From positions 56,357 through 120,356 of the forward strand of contig JASAMV010004383.1 in NCBI GenBank assembly GCA_030248065.1: a stretch of DNA of 64,000 nt, read 5' to 3'. Positions 11,443 to 21,907 of this stretch are shown here, piece after piece (within the stretch, counting starts at the first letter, position 1; each line of letters starts with the position of its first letter). The stretch is from Rhynchonema sp. JSB1_4. Taxonomy: Eukaryota > Nematoda > Chromadorea > Monhysterida > Xyalidae. The notes under the pieces were generated by a model. That model did not search any database, was not told where the DNA came from, and was given only the letters and a program-made list of their open reading frames with translations. The translations under genes and the position numbers were made by a program.

Positions 11443-12146
11443 CCTGGCATAGGTATGTACCTATGTAGGTATACGGTATATTGGCTCTCCAGATTAAGTA
11501 CACGATGAGCACAATCGCACAATGTGTTGGGCTGGTATTGTACCGTGATCTAATTCCAAATTAGTTATTGCTAATTCGTTGTGTCGTCAACTGTGCGCGT
11601 GCATAGCTGGATGATTGTTCCTCGTTCACAGTAACTTTGAGCGAGCGCGAGCGCTGGCGAGAATAAAAAGTTCATATTGACGCCAGAGCATCCTTCGGCG
11701 TAACATTTTGCCCTGTGTCTCAAAAAAGAAGACTTCTGGTCAGTGTTTTTCTGGTTGCATTGAGATGTCTAATTTGGTCAGCAAAAAATTGCTCAATCTT
11801 CTTATGACCCGGTTTTATTTGGTTTTCTTTGTGGTGCATATACGGTACTGTTTGTTTTCTCGTGAACATTGCTGGCCACCACATCTACTATCTAACTAAC
11901 ATCTGTCATTTAAAACACGTGAACGCTGATATTGCAGAAATACAATCTCAGCGAGGTGATCTCAGACGGGCCATACCCAGACGATGCTGTTGACAGCAAT
12001 CCACGCCAGTGCGCAGCGTAGAGCGTGAAACATCATGCAGCAACGACGAAAATTTCTGGTCAAAATGGTCGCTTGGCTGTTGCTTGTTGACTGCAAAGCA
12101 TGTCAGTTCAATATTTTCAATCGTAAGGCAGAACAGAAGCGTTTAA

Positions 12147-12527
12147 GGGCGGACTTAGGTTGAACACGGAAACCGGAACACGGAAAAAATCCCCTTTCCC
12201 CTCTCCCGTAAAATATTAAAAATCACGGAACACGGAAATATTTCCGTGCCAAGGAACACGGAAATGCTTCAGGCACGCAAACGGTGCTTTTGCGGTGGTG
12301 ATGACAAAAGCCAGCGTGCTGACGTCAAAAGCCCGAGTGTTGACGCAAACAGCAACTACTGACACGGAAATATTTCCGTGTTCCGCGAATATAAAAAAAT
12401 CACGGAACACGGAAACCGGAAATATTTCCGTGACACGGAAATATTTCCGTGCACCGAAATCAATGAAACTGGCTTGTATGTAAATTATTTCCGTGTTCCG
12501 GTTTCCGTGTTCAACCTAAGTCCGCCC
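12147..12527. mobile_element. TAA-flanked palindromic MITE (PIF/Harbinger-like)
   Basis: The ends GGGCGGACTTAGGTTGAACA and its inverse are flanked on both sides by TAA (12144-12146 and 12528-12530). The interior is built from repeats of CACGGAAATATTTCCGTG, itself a palindrome. A TAA (TWA) duplication is typical of PIF/Harbinger elements. About 381 bases, non-coding. Confidence 0.8.
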
Positions 12528-13122
12528 TAAAGAAGTAATTGGGTACATAACGACTAGGTACGTATAGTGATCAATGTCAACGTTTAGGCTCGGGCCAAAG
12601 GGCACGCATTATAGGCTTGTTATCAGGTTTAATGACAAACATACACTCAGTGTTCGAACGGGATCCCGATCTCGAAATCCCGATGAGGAGAATATTGCAA
12701 TGGCGACAAAAGCCCGAAATCCATATCACGAAGGCGGACGGGCAAGGGACTACTCTTTGTCACTTGCTCAAAGTGGTCTTGCCCAAACCTGCTTTGTCCA
12801 ATCCCCCGGGCACCATCACGAAACACCAAAGATCCTGATTCCATCACCAAATAACATCAATGCATAGCGTGTTTTTCATACCTGTCATGTCCACGCCACC
12901 CAAATGAGACATCTCCATTACGATACAAATTACAAATCCCCATTACGATTCGGATAATTTTCACCCGTTAACAAACCTCGTTCAAAAGTTCTCGTTCCCG
13001 AAAAGCAATTCCTTCGGGCGCGTAAAAGAACTGCGCTTGGGTACAAATTCCACCATACCAAAAAACGTTTTAGGATTGAACTGCACACTTGAGCAATTTT
13101 GCAGTGTTTTCAATATTTGCAG

Positions 13123-15120
13123 TGATTGAGCCACAGAGCAAAGTGCGTGACGATTTCGAGGCCGCCTGTGCATCGCTGCCCAATTCACTCTATTTTGAGG
13201 GCCGATGTTTCATGGGTGTGTACACCAGGGTCACTAGAACCGCCGCTGAGGCCAATTGTGCGGCGAGTGGCCTGCCCGGTGGCCATCTGGCCATACCGAA
13301 CTCAATTGACGTGGTGAATGCTCTGGGACCGAAACTAGTGGAATGGGTTGGACCCTATTGAACTTCTTTTATTGGACTAATACATGCTTATATTCATGTC
13401 GTCAACTCAGCCCTGACCTGAATCAGTTCTCGCGCGTCATTCAGGGCTGCTTTAGTTGACGACCGAGGTTGACGACTGCGTTGACGACCATATTTTCGAG
13501 AACAGAAATTTTTTTATCAACACTCAGACAAAAGACAACGGCCGGTATGCACGTTGCTGGCAAGCGAACGGGGTGGGTTGGTTGCGATTCCGTTGTTTCT
13601 TTGGTCTCGACCAGCCCTACAATGAGGACGATGACCTGGTGCACTGTCCGACTGCGGGCAGAATAAAACACATGCTGCACAACTCATACAAGTTTTTACG
13701 CTGGTCGAAGTCACAGAAGCAACGAAATGGCACAATGTGACACAACTACAACCCATTTGCTGTCCAACAAACCCAACAACCGATCGCCGGCGACTGCCAG
13801 CAAAGTAGTGTGCATGTTTTTTCCAATGTAGTTTACGCAGTCCGCATGTTTTGTGCCCTGTTTTGATTGCTTCAAGCTCGTTTAAGGCTATACTTTCATT
13901 CCGGCTTATAAAATCGTCGCACTACCATCCAACGCACGTGCATTATGGCTGCGTGGAAACGGTCGCACTACGCGCACATACGTAGACAACAATAGAATTA
14001 GCCTGAATTGAGAAATTGAAGGGAATGTATATCAACCGAGCCAGAGTGTCGGCCGAAAAGAAACAGCCCGGTCACGCGCTCACGTATCAAGCCGATGGTG
14101 ATGTTTCACGCGATGGATGGGTGTTGAAGTACAACGGAGTCTACTATGATCTGCCGAATCAAGAACAAGGTACTGTACATATGTATGTACAGGAGCTCTA
14201 CATGTAGAGCCACCTTATGGCTCAGGAATAGAATGAGCACTATTTCCTGCCGTTTTAGGAGGAAGGAATCCATCGACTGGTTTAGTAAAAGCCATTTTCT
14301 GTCAAAATTTCGATACGAAGGACAGAAATTGTGCTTGTACTAATGTCAAACACATAATGAGCGGTTTGAGAAAGACTTGTGGTTGCGGTTGAATGAATTC
14401 ATGTTTGTTTGTTTTCCTTGTCGGACGCCGTACCGCCGTTCAAATGTCATACACAATTTATCTGACGTTTCGTTCCCAACTGGTGCACTTCTTCAGAGAT
14501 AATCTGCAAACAACGATGAAATAATGAAAAAAACACCAAACTACTGTATTTTGTCAAGAAACCGTAAAAAGCGACGCAACTCACAAACACACGATTTGTA
14601 TATTTTTATCGTGTGTTTGTGAGTTGCGTCGTTTTTTTGCGGATTCTTGACAAAATATTTTGGTGTTTTTTTTATTTTTTCATCGTTGTTTGCAGATTGT
14701 ATCGCTGAAGAAGTGCACCAGTTGGGCACGAAACTTCAGATAAATTGTGTATAATATTTAACTGCGGTAGAGCGTCCGACAAGGAAAACAAACGACATCA
14801 GTACCACCCGCAAATAGAGCCGCTTGGAACTCTATTTGGGAAATCTACCGAATTGAGCTCGATGTTGCTCGCAATTCTAGTGCTGTGAACATAAACACTC
14901 TGGAACCCACGTGTGCAAATGTCACCAACTTTTTGCGTCCAACACGAATGCAGGCTGGGGTTCGCGCTGGGTGACGTCGCTACTTGGCATCCAATGGTCA
15001 GCGCCCAACGTTGCCACCAACCACTGTTTGACGCTCTATAACGACCCGAACTCAGTGGGACTGCTCAACGACGAGTCATGCTACAGTTCCATGTCCTACA
15101 TTTGTGAATTTCGTACGTGA
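13123..15120 (+). CDS. C-type lectin domain protein (5' end not found)
   Basis: Exons: 13123-13346 (start approximate, acceptor ATTTGCAG), 14022-14169, 14954-15120, phases 0, 1 and stop. The protein shows the C-type lectin fold in order: CASLPNSLYFEGRCFMGV, then a helix with ANCAASGLPGGHLAI, WGMYINR at the conserved W-I-G position, and the C-terminal CLTLYND ... NDESCYSSMSYICEF. The first and last cysteine pairs are therefore intact. The usual Ca-binding EPN/QPD and WND motifs are not seen, so sugar binding is uncertain. A signal-peptide exon should precede it. The second intron carries a 387-base foldback element. The exon 2 acceptor (GAAATTGAAG) is weak. A PAN-like gene follows closely on the same strand; the two could be one gene. 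Confidence 0.8.
14407..14793. repeat. Long near-perfect palindrome (foldback element)
   Basis: The arms begin GTTTGTTTTCCTTGTCGGAC and end with the inverse. Pairing continues inwards through CACAATTTATCTGA, CATCGTTGTTTGCAG and GAGTTGCGTCG to a centre near 14598. The 387 bases could form one extended hairpin. No target duplication is evident. It sits inside a lectin intron. Confidence 0.75.
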
Positions 15121-15840
15121 TGTTGAGTACCTATATACTGTATGACCGGACACGAGATGAGACACAACTACATGGCCGGTATGCACATCGCTGGCATCCT
15201 GGGTCTGGTGCGGTCGGCGGGGTCGGCTTTGATTTGGGTTTGACTTTGTGTTTCATTTTATTGGAAATGAAGAAAAATAGAAAGGTATAGTTTTGATAGA
15301 ATAACAGGAAATAAAAAACAGGCTAATCAACAAGTACCAACGAGTAGGACAAGGCGTGAAGTAAAGCTGTTCGCTGTATTTATGTAAATGTGTTATTCTA
15401 ACCGCCTTGGCACAACTGTTTCGCCCGCTTTTCTACAAACTGTTTGGTACATTCCAACCGCGGCCTCGACAGGAGAAAATCGGATGTGCTGGGCATAAAA
15501 TATTATTACTGGCGTGGTGGGTGTACAGCACACGCCCGTGTCAGGCATAGGCACACAGGCTGACGTTTCACGGACGGGCGTGTGTAGTGTAACAATATTT
15601 GGTGCTAAGTCAAAGTCAAACCCGACCCGAATGCCAGCAAAGTGCATGCCGCCCTCAGGTTAGCCCGTTTCGACCTGCTTTCACAGACGGTCGGGGCGAT
15701 AGGACATCGTCAGTGCACGTACTGTTGCCCATATTCACAGCACACGTAGATGAGGATGACCCAAAAACCTTTCGAAACTCCGGGCTTACCGACGTCACAA
15801 ACACGGTTGCGTGCGCAAATGCATAGTTTGTCACGACTAG
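15121..15840. other. Region between lectin and PAN-like exon, with an inverted repeat
   Basis: Arms of roughly 40-65 bases lie at about 15178-15247 (GGTATGCACATCGCTGGCAT ... GGGTTTGACTTTG) and about 15607-15650 (AAAGTCAAACCCGACCCGAA ... GCATGCC), inverted to each other. A fragment of the same arm occurs at 13543-13563. This is probably a degenerate inverted-repeat transposon. No exon was identified. Confidence 0.45.
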
Positions 15841-16177
15841 CCCAATCCGGCACAGGCCCTACCGCTGCGGTTGGTCACGTGTTCTTCCGTCAGCAGCTGA
15901 CCGACACCAAGTTCACGCCCGGTCGGGTGGCCTTTCAGTCGGGTCCAATGCCACTCATTCACGACTGTGCCAACCAATGCGCTCTCAACTGGATCTGTGT
16001 CGCTTTTGCGTAAGTGAATTTATGAAGAGAAGAACTTGATTTTATTTACCAGTCATCTATGTATATTACAGCTACAACAGTGACACTCTTGACTGTCAAC
16101 TGGGCATGATCAACCACAACGACAATGCAACGTTGTACACGGATGCGCCCGGATATGAATTGTATGCGCCCTTCTAA
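15841..16177 (+). CDS. PAN/Apple-like domain protein, last two exons
   Basis: Exons 15841-16009 (start approximate) and 16072-16177 join in phase 2 and end at TAA. The frame reads GHVFFRQQLTD ... CANQCALNWICVAFA, then YNSDTLDCQLGM and a short tail. The spacing of CxxxCxxxxxCxAF followed by a later C is what PAN/Apple modules show (C-x3-C-x5-C-x-A-F), and many nematode secreted proteins use them next to lectin domains. Earlier exons were not found; the lectin exons upstream could belong to the same gene if 15120 is not its true end. Two cysteines of a complete PAN fold may be missing. Assignment is tentative. Confidence 0.5.
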
Positions 16178-16744
16178 TCGGTTCACAACGTGCGCTATTT
16201 TATGATCGTACACACCTGCCGAAGAAGCGTCCCTCTGGGCGCTTATTTGGAACAAGCGTCTGTTTTGAGATATTGAAACAAAAAACTAAGGCCGTCTTCA
16301 CAATGACACGGTTTCACGGTTTTACGGTTTCACGGTTTCAAAGTTGGCTTCAATTTCACAATGAAAACGATTTCACGTTTTACGGTATCACGGTTTCACG
16401 GTTTTAAAATGTGTCTTCAAATGACACGGTATCACGGTTTCACGGTTTCAGCATAATGTAAGAATTAAAGTTAATTCAACGATTTTATTATTAGCAATGC
16501 ATATTGTTGCCCAAGTGAGCAGATCCAAAGCAGGAACATAAAGAGCAGACCACAGCAGTATCTCGTCACATTTCTGAACATAAACACCTGACAAATAGCA
16601 CAACTTTGGGCACAATGATCGAAATATTATTGTCAATTTCAGAACATAAAGAGCAGACCACCCAAATCATAAACTTTCATCATTTCAGAACATAAAGAGC
16701 AGACAACTAGAGCTGCACACATGGAGCAGTGAACTAAAAGCAAT

Positions 16745-17104
16745 CTAAGGCGCACTGGACAGCCATTGCACTGTTGGATTGGCAACGGCGAGTGCCTGTG
16801 CGGCTATCTGTTTCGACTTTCGGGCTTCGTACACCATCATTTGAAACTGAGCTTTCAGGTATGCCCGAGCGTCTGGGTCCAATTCATCAAGGTCATGGGC
16901 AAGACCGACACAGAATGACATTGACCCGCTCTGCTGTTGTTCTTTGTCCTTTTCCAGCTTGTCCTGACTTTTCTTGATGAATTTGTCCATATACATATGG
17001 ACAGTGTCGTTGTGTTTGGGTGATCGGTCGATACTTTTCGTGTGTGGTAACCTGTCTCGCTCCTTATATTCTTCATGTTTCTTGCAGTGATACCGGTCAC
17101 ATTT
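16745..17104 (-). pseudogene. BESS-motif-like transposon protein, C-terminal fragment
   Basis: An open frame of about 119 codons on the minus strand begins just after a TGA near 17105 and ends at 16745, inside the TAA-flanked transposon. It is charged and Lys/Gln-rich (KKHEEYKERDR, DKLEKDKEQQQ) and then reads SMSFCVGLAHDLDEL, DPDARAYLKAQFQMMVYEAR. A hydrophobic-spaced helix followed by a second one of this type resembles the BESS motif, which in MADF-BESS proteins mediates protein contacts. Harbinger-type elements often encode a second, Myb/MADF-like protein beside the transposase. The N-terminal DNA-binding half is not visible, so this is called a fragment. It could also be spliced to an exon I did not find. 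Confidence 0.45.
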
Positions 17105-17657
17105 TCAGCCCTTAAGAGTGATCGTTCTGTCTAGCTCTTTATATCCACTGGCACGTGGCACCCTGCCCTTGCATCAGTAAAACAACTGGTCAGAAACAAA
17201 ATGAGGGCCGAATTCTTTACGCTTTTTGTTGCTATTGGTCGCACAATGACTATATGAGAATCCATCCCCATATTTTTCCTACATCGGCAAGGAGGGTTTC
17301 TGGCGATTTTTTCAAATTGAATCAGGTTTTGACAAGGAGTTACTTTTATCCTCTTTCTGCTTTATTTATCGGGAGTGATCAACGTGTCTGCGCGTAATCG
17401 ATTTCACACATAACGCGTGTAATACGTGGCTACAGTAACCAGAGCCCCAACCATTTCAGTTGCGTGGAATTCAGGGTCGAAACATTTTGGGACACGTGTG
17501 TTTCTCACTGATAAGCATGCAAAGTTCTTGTCAAAACCTGGTCCAATTTGAAAAATATGCCAAATATCCGCCTTTTCAATGCAGGAAAATTAGGGGGATG
17601 GATTCTCATGTAGTCATTGTGCGACCAATATAATGAAGGTCTTTTCACCATCAGGTA

Positions 17658-17940
17658 TGGGCAATCCGCCAGCTCATGGCACTCGCGCACACAGGCTACA
17701 TGCTACATTACTGCCGTCAATGAATGCATCTATTCTCTGCAGTTATTCATTGAAACATCCCCAAATTTTGCAGTGGCGCAGAAAAGTGTTATGGCAAGCA
17801 GCTAATGAAAACCGGATAAATTAAAAAAGCGGTAATCAAAGTATGACATTCGCCCAAAGCGTACATCTTGTTTAGAAAATGGCGTGTGCTGCTGCACGCG
17901 CTGTGTGTATAAAAAGTGCCATGAGCCGATGGATTGCCCA
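17658..17940. repeat. TA-flanked MITE, copy 1, nested in the 2.1-kb transposon
   Basis: The ends TGGGCAATCC and GGATTGCCCA are flanked by TA on both sides, and subterminal GCTCATGGCAC pairs with GTGCCATGAGC. The reverse complement of the whole unit is present at 53378-53656, so this is a dispersed family. It inserted into the larger element and is therefore younger. Confidence 0.75.
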
Positions 17941-18484
17941 TACATACACACTTTGACATACAGGTACGACCAAGCCAAAGAGAATAATCAATCACAGAAT
18001 GTGTTAGAGTAAGCGTGCGAACATTACAATGTTGTGTCCCTGAAATCGCAAGGTTTTGTGGTCAAACTATCAATGTTGGAACAATTCTTGAGCCAAATAC
18101 GTGCAGCAAATGCGCCAAAACCGTGTACAAATTAGAACCGGTTCTAATTGGCTTTTTTCCGGTTTCACGGTTTCACGGTTTCAAAACAATAAGACCCAAC
18201 CGTGAAACCGTGAAACCGTGTCATTGTGAAGACAACAAACGTGAAACCGTGAAACCGTGAAACCGTGAAACCGTAAAACCGTGAAACCGTGAAACCGTGT
18301 CATTGTGAAGACAACAATCGCAAAACCGTGAAACCGTAAAACCGTGAAACCGTGTCATTGTGAAGACGGCCTAAGCCCCGAGGGTCATATTCGGCAAACT
18401 TCCAAAATTGGGATTCAATTGCAGACTGAAAACAACATACCGTGATACCTTTGGAACTGCAAATGCATTCTTTTGGTTTCCTAA

Positions 18485-18676
18485 GGCTGTGAGCAGATAA
18501 ACCCGGAATGCGGAAATTGGTTAGCAGATAAACGCGGAATGGCAGATTTCTGCATTCGGCAATTGACCAAAAGCATAAATTTACTTGCAGAAATGCAGAA
18601 TTCCGCAAAGGTGAGCAGATAAACGCGGAATGCGGAATGCAGAATTCTGCCATTCCGCGTTTATCTGCTCACAGCC
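18485..18676. mobile_element. 192-base TAA-flanked MITE
   Basis: The ends GGCTGTGAGCAGATAAAC and GTTTATCTGCTCACAGCC are flanked by TAA (18482-18484 and 18677-18679). The interior repeats CGGAATGCGGAA / GCAGAATTCTGC palindromes. It is the third TAA-flanked element in this window and lies only about 110 bases from the 2.1-kb one. Confidence 0.8.
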
Positions 18677-18807
18677 TAAGCACTATAAGAACGATTTTAT
18701 TATTACAACGACTGTTTGCATGCAAGTCATAGATGTTATTTCATAAAAACATGTCGTAAACATGGATCTTGTGAAGAAAACGCTGCAACCTGTGCAGCTT
18801 TTATCGC

Positions 18808-19020
18808 ATGCCTAAGGGACGGAAGAAAATTTTTAACCCAACTAAGCCCCAAACTTTTATCGGAAACTTGCCAAATAAGCCCCCAGTGGTTGCTTATTCG
18901 GGGGTGGGCTTGATCGAACTTCTGCGGTACCCCAACCTTTTAATTGTCGCCTGCATAATTTTAACATCGTTATACTACATGAAAAAAGATAGCGGGCAAC
19001 TTCTATTTTTGATGTGTTGA
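18808..19020 (+). CDS. Possible small single-pass membrane protein
   Basis: A 70-codon ATG frame encodes a basic N-terminus (MPKGRKKIFNPTKP), a Pro-rich segment, one hydrophobic helix (NLLIVACIILTSLYYM) and a short KKDSG tail. It is single-exon as drawn. No family was recognised and nothing else supports it. Its composition is more protein-like than neighbouring shadow frames, but it could be chance. Confidence 0.3.
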   Translation: MPKGRKKIFNPTKPQTFIGNLPNKPPVVAYSGVGLIELLRYPNLLIVACIILTSLYYMKKDSGQLLFLMC

Positions 19021-21442
19021 TGTGACTCCATTCCCGAATGATGTTGACCAATTTACTCTATTCACTTTATCCTGTGAGCGCATTTTATATTTCGGCACGC
19101 ACATTACAATCATTGATGTATTCCGACGTACAGTACATTCCTCATATTTGTTATTGGAAACCAGTTTGGTAACTTATTCATATTTTGTTTCCGATTAGAG
19201 TCCAGCCCGTTCGTGCGCAATAAACGTGATTTTTTTGGAAGTACCTTAGGGCCATGCAATGAACGATTTCAAAGACGTTGTGGTTCATTGAATTCCGATG
19301 TCCTCCAGAGTGTCGATGTCCCCAGATGTGGAAGCGTGACCATGAGCTCCTTCGGCGCGCATGTCCATCAACTTCACAATGGAGGTCATAATGTATACGA
19401 ACCTTGTATTTGTGGATCGATCTAGGCCTGCCCTATCCACATGCTGCAAAGGATAATCGCGGCTCCTATTTCTCGAGAGTCACTTTTTGCAAGTAGGGCA
19501 GCGGTACGTGTTTAAACGTGCGACGACGACGGTTATGTATTGTCTGACAGTGACAGACTGTCCCCTAATATGCAGCCGTTCACTCCGTAATCCTATGCAT
19601 ACAGTCGAACTTTTTTGCTTGCCTCTTTCATGTGTCGCTAACAAAACGAGCGTACAGTACCATTCAAAGATTATGAGAATTTAAGCGGGAGCACATCTTT
19701 GTGTTGCATGTGTTTTGGTCACCGATGTTCGCGCGCACACACACAAAAACATGCGGCTGCTAAAAGAACTTCCCACTTTTGAATACCAAAACGGGACTGC
19801 GCATCATAAAATGGACAGTTTAGACAGAAAGGTAGTAATATTATAGGGTCCCGAGTTGCCACTTTTATTTGTTGGTTGATGCTTCATTTGTGCAAGCTAT
19901 CGCCAAGCGCAAAAGTGGTGTTCATTCATCAGTAATCCAGTAGGGGTATACGCAAGAAACAACAAGTGCTTCGCGCTTGAACTTTTGATCAATGACTCTA
20001 ATGTATTGGTATTGAAACATAAAGGTGCTGCTATTGAAACTAACAAACCACATTCCACAGTATATTGTATATTCGGGTGTTCAACAAATGAAATAACGGA
20101 GAATAATAAACAACTTGATGAACAAGCATGGTGTGGTGAAGAATCGTTCCCTGTGACGTCTTAATTCTTGTTCCTCACTTTCATTTCATAATCAACTGTG
20201 CGTTCTCAAGGTGGACGGACGGACAGTCATTTTGACACACGTGTCATTTTTGCCATTTCACAATCAACTCAAAGCCCACGCAACTGAAAATGCACTGGGA
20301 AACGCATTACTGTTCGGCGCCATTTTGAATTGCCGGGTGATGCACTTGAGCACATGTTGTGTTGCGCGAGCAGGCAGATGTACAAGTAAGATACGCCCAC
20401 AGAACACACCACACCACTGCCATACACACAAGAAAGCAATCGCTTGCCTTGCTGCGGGCGTCAGGTGGCAAGCAAAAAGTGCGCGCAGTGTGGCACGTGT
20501 GAGTGTGTAATGTGGCCTGCTCATTGCCATCGTGTGTGTGTGTGTTGCCGTCGCCTTGCCCGCGCGCGCATCCTGATGTTTTAGCAAGTTGCCATGGACG
20601 CGGAATGGTATTGGTTGTGAATGTGAAAAAGGCTTTTCGTCACTTTTTGCTCTGATTTGCAGAACGTGTTTTTGAGCACCATTCCAAGCTGAGGATGTTC
20701 AACGTTCATTATAATGTTGTTGAAGCGAAGTCGACTCAATGTTTCACATTTGTTCTTCTGTGTTCCATTCCAGCTAAGTTTCCGTGGTCATTCTTTGTCT
20801 CATTTGGCTGGGCTGATTGCAAACGCGTTAAGATGAGAAAGTTGAAAGTTCAATTCGCTCCTTCCTCCTTGTGAGAACACAAGCATCATTAGAGTCCAGA
20901 GTCCTTCTTTTCCTATCACCGGAGATCAGGTGATCACGTCGTCTTCCTTCCACTTTCCACGAGGTCCCGTTTCTCTCCTCGCCCCCAGGCTCAAGCCCAG
21001 GATTCGGTTTGTGATTCAGATCAGCAGCCTCTGAAGCCACATTGCCCTTTTGTCTTTGTTTGTTTAGTTTATAAAACAGTATTTGTTTTTGATTGGTTTC
21101 ATAGCGCATTGACTAGAATGAGAAATCCTCAAAATAATTCTTACTTTCAGGTTCTGAAACTTTGTATTTCTTTCTGACAAAACATTTTGACCTGAAATTA
21201 ATTTTAACAGCAGCGCAACCACGTTGCGGCAACCCTGAAACATTCCACTGTCTGCATGCTTTATATGTGATCAACGTCATTTTCTCCCTTTACGATTCAG
21301 GGAAGACGTTTCATTGATTGTCGTTATTTGTGCGACACGTGGTGATTCGCATTTCAACGTGGTTGTGGTGTCGTGGCTTTTTTGTTTTCAACGCTTATTG
21401 CTTTTGATTTTTTCGCTCTGCACTGCACTTGTTCAATTACAG
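19021..21442. other. Intergenic, no gene supported
   Basis: I find no exon with recognisable protein features. Frames at 20211-20510 (GTG start) and 20828-21109 (minus) show no domain. A CA/GT-rich patch lies at about 20520-20570. Confidence 0.45.
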
Positions 21443-21907
21443 AAACGGAAACCTGGCCCCCGGTTCGATTATCACCGATCGTCGCAATTTATGTCGTACG
21501 ATCTATATAACAACGCGTTGCAAGCCCAGTATCCGAGTTACATTCGGGTCAGGAAGCCGATCGAGCAACGCAGGTGGTATCGACAGAAACGACTGACTGT
21601 CTGCAGCTGTCCGAGTTGCTGTCGAAGTCGTTCGCTATCCGAATCCAATCAACGACTGCGTGATCCCGAGTGGAGTGTGATCTGTGACTGCATCTGGACC
21701 ATCATCCTCATTCTGCTCTGCGTCATCGTTCTCGTTCATTGTGTTGCCTACGTGCTCGGTGTCCGCTATCTCTTTGCTGCCATTTTCATCGTCGTTCTGG
21801 TTTTCGTCGTCGGCTTCGTCGCCGAACTAATTGGGAACAGTAAAGGTTGGATGGGATGTGGAATTTGGCTGACCACCTGCAAAAAGTGCACAATTCTCGC
21901 TCGCTAA
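21443..21907 (+). CDS. Two-helix membrane protein, last exon(s)
   Basis: The open frame follows a good acceptor (GTTCAATTACAG) and ends at TAA 21907. It encodes a basic, Tyr/Arg-rich cytosolic part (YDLYNNALQAQYPSYIRVRK, QRRWYRQKR), a Cys cluster (CSCPSCC), then two adjacent transmembrane helices (IWTIILILLCVIVLVHCVAY and LFAAIFIVVLVFVVGFVAEL) and a short Cys-containing tail. Hairpin topology with both ends on one side is likely. No family was recognised. The first exon was not located; an internal ATG occurs at 21490. Regular codon periodicity and the matched acceptor argue that it is real. Confidence 0.55.
   Translation, partial: KRKPGPRFDYHRSSQFMSYDLYNNALQAQYPSYIRVRKPIEQRRWYRQKRLTVCSCPSCCRSRSLSESNQRLRDPEWSVICDCIWTIILILLCVIVLVHCVAYVLGVRYLFAAIFIVVLVFVVGFVAELIGNSKGWMGCGIWLTTCKKCTILAR

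Larger units (their letters stand above)
10136..13122. other. Intergenic between QSOX and the lectin gene
   Basis: This 3-kb stretch contains a hAT-type MITE (11004-11442) and a TAA-flanked palindromic MITE (12147-12527). The remaining frames, for example 10667-11062 and 12574-12867, show no domain and no convincing start. A first exon for the lectin (signal peptide) is expected in 12.5-13.1 kb but was not identified. Confidence 0.5.
16290..18371. mobile_element. 2.1-kb TAA-flanked inverted-repeat transposon (PIF/Harbinger-like)
   Basis: The element starts GGCCGTCTTCACAATGACAC and ends with the exact inverse, with TAA on both sides (16287-16289 and 18372-18374). Both subterminal regions consist of tandem copies of CGGTTTCA / TGAAACCG (16308-16450 and 18160-18360). 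Inside are a BESS-like reading frame on the minus strand, several direct repeats containing GAACATAAAGAGCAGA (about 16525-16705), a pair of inverted coding-like segments (17233-17338 and 17524-17630) and a nested TA-flanked MITE (17658-17940). The TAA duplication and the accessory-type protein suggest PIF/Harbinger. No transposase was seen, so it is probably non-autonomous or decayed. Confidence 0.75.

Noticed and set aside
13441..13740. Frame with CWQANGVGWLRFRCFFGLDQ between lectin exons
   Set aside because: Its reading frame does not fit the lectin phases, and it overlaps the dispersed GACCTGGTGCACTG repeat, so it is probably intronic.
20211..20510. 99-codon frame starting at GTG
   Set aside because: No ATG, no domain, no splice partners, and it crosses CA-rich low-complexity DNA.
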